Below, one piece after another: positions 58,901 through 64,000 of a DNA stretch of 64,000 bases (within the stretch, counting starts at the first letter, position 1; each line of letters begins with the position of its first letter). This DNA is from Poa pratensis. Its lineage: Eukaryota; Streptophyta; Magnoliopsida; Poales; Poaceae. A program made the position numbers and the translations under genes. The notes beneath the pieces were generated by a model, which did not search any database, was not told where the DNA came from, and saw nothing but the letters and a program-made list of their open reading frames with translations. The DNA lies in NCBI GenBank assembly GCA_947311845.1, contig CAMZMU010000107.1, positions 20,392,359 to 20,456,358 of the forward strand, given 5' to 3'.

Positions 58901-59365
58901 GTGAAAGTTCCACCCAGGATTCATTTCTTCCTTTGGTTGCTGTCGCATAACAAACTTCTCACTAGAGATAATTTGTTAAAAAGACAACATGTTGATGATC
59001 CATCTTGTGTGTTGTGCTCTGACCTGGAAACGTGTACCCATCTCTTTTTCGAGTGTGTGGTTGCCAAAGCTGTTTGGGATGAGCTGAAACGCGTTTTAAA
59101 ACAAGATGGTCTTCAAAAATCTTTCCACTATGTTGCCAGCATGTGGCTTGATGAGAAAAAATTTATAATTCATAATACAGTTCATGCTGCTGCTATGTGG
59201 ATCCTCTGGAATACCAGAAATGACATTTATTTTAACTGCTCTCCTTGGATTGGCCTGCAGAAAATTTGGAGAATGATGGCATGTACTCTGTCCCAATGGA
59301 GGGTCTTGTTCTCAGGGGGCACAAAAGAAAGCTTGGATGCGGTGGTGAAGAGATGGACTTGCTAG
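55902..59365 (+). pseudogene. LINE ORF2: endonuclease and reverse transcriptase, one nonsense codon
   Basis: Nicks target DNA and copies LINE RNA in place. In order: the end of an APE-type endonuclease (GGDFNLVRD near 56170, SDHTPLVL near 56420); RT blocks [48 protein letters not shown]; active-site YADD at 57821-57832; the thumb; then the zf-RVT-like domain (HAVWKVKVPPRIHFFLWL, CVLCSDLETCTHLFFEC). The frame is open except for TAG at 58514-58516. The same frame continues directly (AAKAAKIGYWWKIG) to the natural stop at 59365. The N-terminal endonuclease is missing because of 5' truncation. Reading in frame upstream of 55902 is flanking DNA, not LINE. Confidence 0.92.
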
Positions 59366-59756
59366 CAAGAGCTCCGCCTCCCCTGCTATGGCCAGACCCT
59401 GGGTGACCTTGTGTGGTCTCCCTGGCGCAAATCTGCATCCAGCTCCGGGTGGTCGCCTGAGCCCTTCTACTGAAGATGAAGCTTGGAACGCTGACATTCA
59501 AGGCCTAACGCAACGTCTAGCAGGAAGGAATATCAAGCTGGTGAACATCGGAGGAAGCCTGCGTGTCTGTTATGACTAGGGTAGTGTTTTCCTAGGCTGG
59601 TGCACAGCTGTTCTGTTGTGGTCTTGTTTTAGCTGTTCCCTGTTTCTTTTCTGCTTGTTTGGCTTTTGCCTAGATGTGAACGTTTCCTGAATAAGTTGTA
59701 ACCCAACTCTGATGGTTTCTTAAATGGAACCGGGGGTGAAACCCTTTATTTCTAAA
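55902..59756 (+). mobile_element. LINE (L1-type) retrotransposon, 5'-truncated
   Basis: Carries ORF2 with endonuclease, reverse transcriptase and a C-terminal zinc-knuckle-like domain. The 3' UTR ends in a short A-rich tail near 59750. A 16-bp duplication AAAGAGAGAGATAAAA flanks it (55886-55901 and 59757-59772). ORF1 and the start of ORF2 are missing, the usual result of incomplete reverse transcription. Confidence 0.9.
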
Positions 59757-59935
59757 AAAGAGAGAGATAAAAAGATGCAGATAAGCGTTTGGCTTACAGT
59801 CTGGGTTAGCTTGGCAGCTGAGATGCTGACACTGAACACTTGTGTAGTCAAACCGATTGATTTAACGGTACAATCAGGAAGACTCAACCAGGAATATACA
59901 AGCTCCACACAACTCAGAGCATGAGCCATTCTAGT

Positions 59936-60439
59936 TTAGCCAAAGCACTGCTCCGATGGCAGTGGACCTGGGAGCCATCCCTGCTCGAAGTACTGCAGCC
60001 CGAACACGACGGCTATGGCGGCTATGGTGAGGTACGATACGCCCTCGGCTGCGCCGAGGAGGCCAAAGGGCCCGGCCGGGAGGCCCGATCCGGTGCGCGC
60101 CTTGGTGGTCAGCGACCACCCGACGAGGCCCGCTACCACGAGGTAGCTGATACCCTCCGCAGCGCCAAGCGCGCCGCCGGGACCCGGTGGGAGGCCGCAG
60201 CCAGTCGCCTTGAGCGTGTAGAGGGACCAAGCCACGGTCGCGCTCGACGCTAACCCGGCCGCCCCGGCGGCCAGCTCGACGGTGCTGTTGCCGCCGCTGG
60301 GCTCGGCCTTGCACGTCACTGGTTGCCGCCGCCGGCGGAGAATGGTGGAGCCGCTGCTTTGGCCGCGAGTGGGAGCCGTGGCCGTTGAAGCGACCGCGGC
60401 GATTGTTGGCATCATGGAGTGGAGGGTTAACGACGCCAT
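59936..60439 (-). CDS. plastid-targeted membrane protein, intact tandem copy
   Basis: 167 residues, intronless. ATG at 60439 begins MASLTLHSMM. Residues 1-45 are Ser/Thr/Arg-rich, ending VTCKA, a typical chloroplast transit peptide with likely cleavage before EPSGG. The mature part has about three membrane segments (roughly 57-74, 96-110, 134-149). Two internal repeats stand out: GLPPGPGGALGAAEGISYL (82-100) and GLPAGPFGLLGAAEGVSYL (119-137). The tail is FEQGWLPGPLPSEQCFG. I do not recognise the family by name. From the targeting peptide and helices it is probably a thylakoid or envelope protein of unknown role. A decayed paralogue is at 37348-37808, and shared 3'-flank sequence shows a tandem duplication later split by transposons. 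Confidence 0.8.
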   Translation of the reverse strand: MASLTLHSMMPTIAAVASTATAPTRGQSSGSTILRRRRQPVTCKAEPSGGNSTVELAAGAAGLASSATVAWSLYTLKATGCGLPPGPGGALGAAEGISYLVVAGLVGWSLTTKARTGSGLPAGPFGLLGAAEGVSYLTIAAIAVVFGLQYFEQGWLPGPLPSEQCFG

Positions 60440-60649
60440 GGCTGCCTGGATTTCTTGCTGGAAGACGAGAGGCGGTAGACTGGCCGGTGGACGAGATGGT
60501 GCTATCCTATCCCTGGAGCCTAGTACTCTTGGCCTTGCATATAATCGTCACTTTTTTTCTTGAAGCCAGGCGAATTTGAGCGGAGCGTTCTATCTTGTAA
60601 AAACAATTTTTTTGAAGGAAAGATGGAGCTATAGTTTATTTTATTTTAA

Positions 60650-61290
60650 TTGTGTCAGCTACTCTTGTACCCAATATCTTTTGGCCCGTAATTGCATATG
60701 CGCCGAACCTGTTTAACCAAATAGCAACGCCGATGGGGAAATGATGCAATACATTTACGCAAAATCTATTCCGTGCCCGGGCACCATCTTGCCCTTATGA
60801 AGTGCTCACCGCGTGCACTGTCCGATCGCCATCGTGCGGCCTTCATCGATCTCGCCGCGTGTCGCCATTCCCCTTCACCACTCGCCCGCGTGGCTCCCTC
60901 ATCCCGCCCCCTTCCCGTACTCGCTCGAAATCTCCCCACATCGCCGGCGGCTGTCCTCCAAATGCCCGGGGGATTCACGCGGTGAGCTCCTCCATCGCCT
61001 GGTCGCTTTTGGTTTGGTGGTGTGGGAGCGGCGGAGTGTCTCCCTTCCCCGTCTCCTTCTCATGCTTGCGCCAAATCGCACCATTGCTGGCGATTTCACC
61101 CGGCGCTGACCTCCGACTACCGGCGGATTTGCGCGGCGAGACTCTACATCGAGGACGCGGCGAGCTTTTACATCGGGGACGCGGTTGCTGTTGTTTCCGC
61201 GGTGTCGGAGCGGCAGATTCCGCGAGTTCGTTCCTTCGATTCTATATACTACATGGAGTTCGATCCCTTCGTCTTCGTCCAGGTGAGTCA
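60650..61290 (+). other. GC-rich block with a possible exon and donor site
   Basis: Upstream of the plastid gene, on the other side of its promoter. A frame reads ARLYIEDAASFYIGDAVAVV and ends EFDPFVFVQ at about 61281, followed by GTGAGT, a good donor. Other frames overlap, no acceptor or second exon was found, and no family is recognised. It could be an exon of an unknown gene or a transposon-captured piece. Confidence 0.3.
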
Positions 61291-61489
61291 AACTGGAACC
61301 CTAACTACGTTTCTGGTGGTTATGCGTTATTTTTGGGGGATTTTGCGATTGATTTTTGGCTTATAATCGGTAGTCTCCTTGTTGTGTAGGGTTTGCAGGT
61401 TCTCTGTGCAAAGGACTAGCAAATTTGGTCGAGTTTGAACGGGTGAGCCATAATCTCCATGTACATCCCCATGTCTGTTGTTGTTAGCC

Positions 61490-62960
61490 TCCTGATAGAT
61501 GTAGTTCTGCCCTGCAAAATGTATGAATAGGTTATTTTTTGTAGTTTTGTAATTGCTGTCGATGTATTTTTTGTTGTTGCATATATTCGATACCAATTGG
61601 CGTGCTGTATATAGTGATGTAGTTTATTTGATGTTAAATTTGTTAGTAGACTGGTATTTACATCCATGTTCTGAAGATCAGTAGAACTGTTTGTAGTTGT
61701 GGACTGTGGTTGTATTTAATGTATTTTTCGTCGCGTGTCGATTTTTGCATATAGAGATGTAGTTTCCTAGCATTTTTTACTGCATATGCCTTGGGCACAG
61801 ATGTTTTTCTTCATATATATTTCCATGTAGAATTTATTTTTTCTGGTCCATTGATTTTTCTGCATATATTAGATGAAATTTGCATTCAGTAGATGTAAAT
61901 TCGCAATAAAAACTACATGTAGTTCCACGGGTACTTAATTATTTTTTCACAAGATATCACTAGTCTGGAGATTTATTACATGCATGTAGACTAATTGATT
62001 CACTCTGCTGCTCTCGCGCCGGTTGGCATCACTAGAACACTTTTTACCCGAGCTAGGTCTATGAAGAAGTGTCCATAATTTGCTCCAAGGTCGAGCTAGC
62101 AATATTTCTATTGCATTTGCAGTGCACCCAGATGCATTTTTTATTCGCGTATATTCTACGTACAATGTATTTTTGCCATAGGTAATACTTTCATAGACGC
62201 CCTGAAGTTTTGGTCAGATTAGACAGTAGGGTCTTTCCTAATTTTTTTTTTCAACAGGATGTATTTTCAGTCAAAATGTGCATGTACGATCTATTATTGT
62301 AGCCATACAATGTACTTTTTTTTTGCCCTGAAGTTTTGTTCAAATTAGACCGTATGGTTTTTTCTGGGTTTTTTTCAACAGGATATATTTTCACAATCAA
62401 AATGTGCATTTGGGATGTATTATTTGTATTCATAGTATGTACTTTTTAATATGCCCTGAAGTTTTCATAACCTATGCACGCTCACGTGACTATACACTCG
62501 TCTAATTGCCTTTTTCTAGATGTAAATATCCGCTATAGGGATGTACTTTATATTCATCACTAGTAAGTGGAGATGTGCTTTATTTTGTAGTTTGCTTGCA
62601 TATTGCTGCGTACTTTGCAATACAAGGATGTAGTCATTTATGTGTGTTTCTTTTTGGCTTGCAGGATTTTTTCGCATTCTCTATCTGAAGCAAAAACTCC
62701 ATCAATCTATAGTTAAGATAGTATGGTTGATTATTCCCATGTATATCTGGATGTTTTAAATTTCCTGCAATTCCCATGTATATCTGGATGTTTTAAAATT
62801 CCTGTAATGCCATCCACTAAAGTTTTGCGAGACTTTGTTTGATATTTTTTTTCTTCTAGATGTAGCTCCTGCATAGTGCATATTATATTAGACACATCTT
62901 TTTTGTATCTTCTATTCTAGCTTTTTACATGTATTTTTTCTTGTCAACATTATTTTTGCT
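61490..62960 (+). repeat. T-rich DNA with dispersed GATGTA motifs and short tandem repeats
   Basis: About a dozen GATGTAGTTT- or GATGTATTTT-like motifs occur in 1.4 kb. Near 62200-62450 a unit of about 125-130 bp (CCCTGAAGTTTTG, then CAACAGGATATATTTTC-like, then AAAATGTGCAT) is repeated, with a third start near 62451. At 62734 and 62771 a 37-bp unit starting TTCCCATGTATATCTGG is repeated once. No coding region. Confidence 0.6.
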
Positions 62961-64000
62961 TTTGCACTTCCACATCATATAAGCATGGATGGATGGAGCA
63001 ACGAGGGAGAATTGCTCAAGTTTCATACATGGGATTCCTAACCCATTTTAATCTTTCTTTTGCCAAACTAATACATGGGTGGTTGGATCAAACTGATATG
63101 TTTTTAACTATCAGGCTCACAAGATTTGTACGTTGCCACGGGGAAGACCACAGCAGGGATTTGTGTGGTTCTCGAGGAGTGCGTTGCTTCTGTCTGGCGC
63201 TCTATGGCTTGCCTGTCAAGTGCTGAACTGGTGTTCTGTTTGCTCTACCGCTGCCGTCGAGGAGAAGGTTGGCGGCGCCGCCCTATTCGGTTAGGCTAGG
63301 AAAACAAGGGCACACTCCACAGCATGTAAGCGGCCCAATGTTGCTTGTTGATTCAGTTAGGCCTGTGATTTTTTTTTCTATTGAATCTAATCCCTGCATT
63401 TGATGATGTTCCATGCAAAATAATGTCACTAGTATAGCTATAGCTGATTGATAAATGTGCAGATGATTTAATATTCATGCGTATATGTTGACCTTTGAGT
63501 ACCTCACACGATTGCTAGTGCCTTCATACCCCTAGTAAGTGTAAAATTTGTATACTATATATTAGTAAAATAAAATTTGTATACTGTCTATTCCTGTTGT
63601 TCTACTGAATTTGGCTTGTTGAGTACTTCTGTATTATTGTAGTAATGCATGGCCACTGATAATCCGATGCTACCGTCAAAGTAGCATGCTATTTGTTCGC
63701 TGGCTAAATTTATGGTATAAATTACATTTGGCTGGCGCAAAAGCATGTCGGATGATACGAGGTAAGCAAAGGTGAATAAAGATTGGCTGGGAACAGTAGA
63801 TCTTTATTCGGAGATGTGTAACCTAATGTTCCTGCAAGAATAACAACAGTTATAGTCTGAAATGCTTTTTTATAGCTCTTACATGTACTTTCTGTAGATA
63901 TTAAATGTTCATGCAATATATTTTTGCATGCAAAACTACAGTGATCTTCTAACATGAATTCTTTGATCTTTTTTCCACTCCAGCCACCAACAGTATGTAC
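62961..64000. other. no gene or element recognised
   Basis: Short frames only. Possibly the continuation of the T-rich unit to the left. Confidence 0.35.

Larger units (their letters stand above)
55771..59776 (-). mobile_element. 5'-truncated LINE 3' end (minus), host of a second LINE
   Basis: A short LINE tail on the minus strand: a T-run at 55771-55775 (poly-A side), then sequence to 55901 and 59773-59776, about 135 bp in all. It is flanked by a 14-bp duplication GCAGATAAGCGTTT (55757-55770 and 59777-59790). A larger forward LINE interrupts it. Confidence 0.7.

Overview
This window looks like a transposon-dense intergenic stretch of a large grass genome, most likely Triticeae (wheat, Aegilops or barley relatives). 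The evidence is the nested gypsy elements, a very long LARD-type LTR, CACTA, PIF/Harbinger, LINE, Helitron-like and Stowaway elements, and only sparse ordinary genes. No prokaryotic features, CRISPR arrays, rRNA genes or canonical tRNA genes were seen. All calls come from reading the sequence; no database search was run.

Layout. (1) Positions 1-8022 and 8036-17480 are two nearly identical stretches of one Ty3/gypsy element (pol, then a multi-exon antisense gene, then a 3' LTR), separated by 13 Ns. The repeat offset is about 9,457 bp, and the copies differ mainly by small indels and a few transitions. Either the assembly has duplicated one locus or this is a tandem element dimer with an under-sized gap. 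(2) 17481-25429 is a minus-strand LARD-like element: a gene-less 3.6-kb internal domain, an initiator-Met primer-binding site and a 4.36-kb LTR. (3) That LTR abuts a decayed PIF/Harbinger transposase (25430-27050). (4) 27-37 kb is mostly unassigned DNA. It holds an intronless PRELI/MSF1-family gene with one frameshift (29805-30394), a Stowaway MITE and Helitron-like 3' termini. (5) 37.3-37.8 kb and 59.9-60.4 kb hold two tandem copies of a small, probably plastid-targeted membrane protein gene. The first is decayed and the second is intact. They are pushed about 22 kb apart by inserted transposons. (6) 38146-55634 is a nested stack whose levels are fixed by target-site duplications: an outer Harbinger-like element (TAA); in it a solo LTR (AGAAG) and an inner Harbinger element (TTA); in the inner one a reversed solo LTR (CACAC) that was itself hit by a complete Athila-like gag-protease element (CACCT), and a 4.5-kb CACTA element (TCT). 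(7) 55771-59776 is a LINE inserted into the tail of an older LINE. (8) 60.6-64 kb is GC-rich then T-rich DNA with GATGTA-type motifs and short tandem repeats, with no gene I can name.

The host genes that can be supported are the PRELI-domain gene and the plastid membrane-protein pair. Everything else coding belongs to mobile elements. I found no unprecedented system. The most useful items are the fully ordered nest, the antisense gene of the gypsy family with its own promoter, the LARD-like element, the Pol III-like modules inside the CACTA element, and the probable assembly duplication at the gap.
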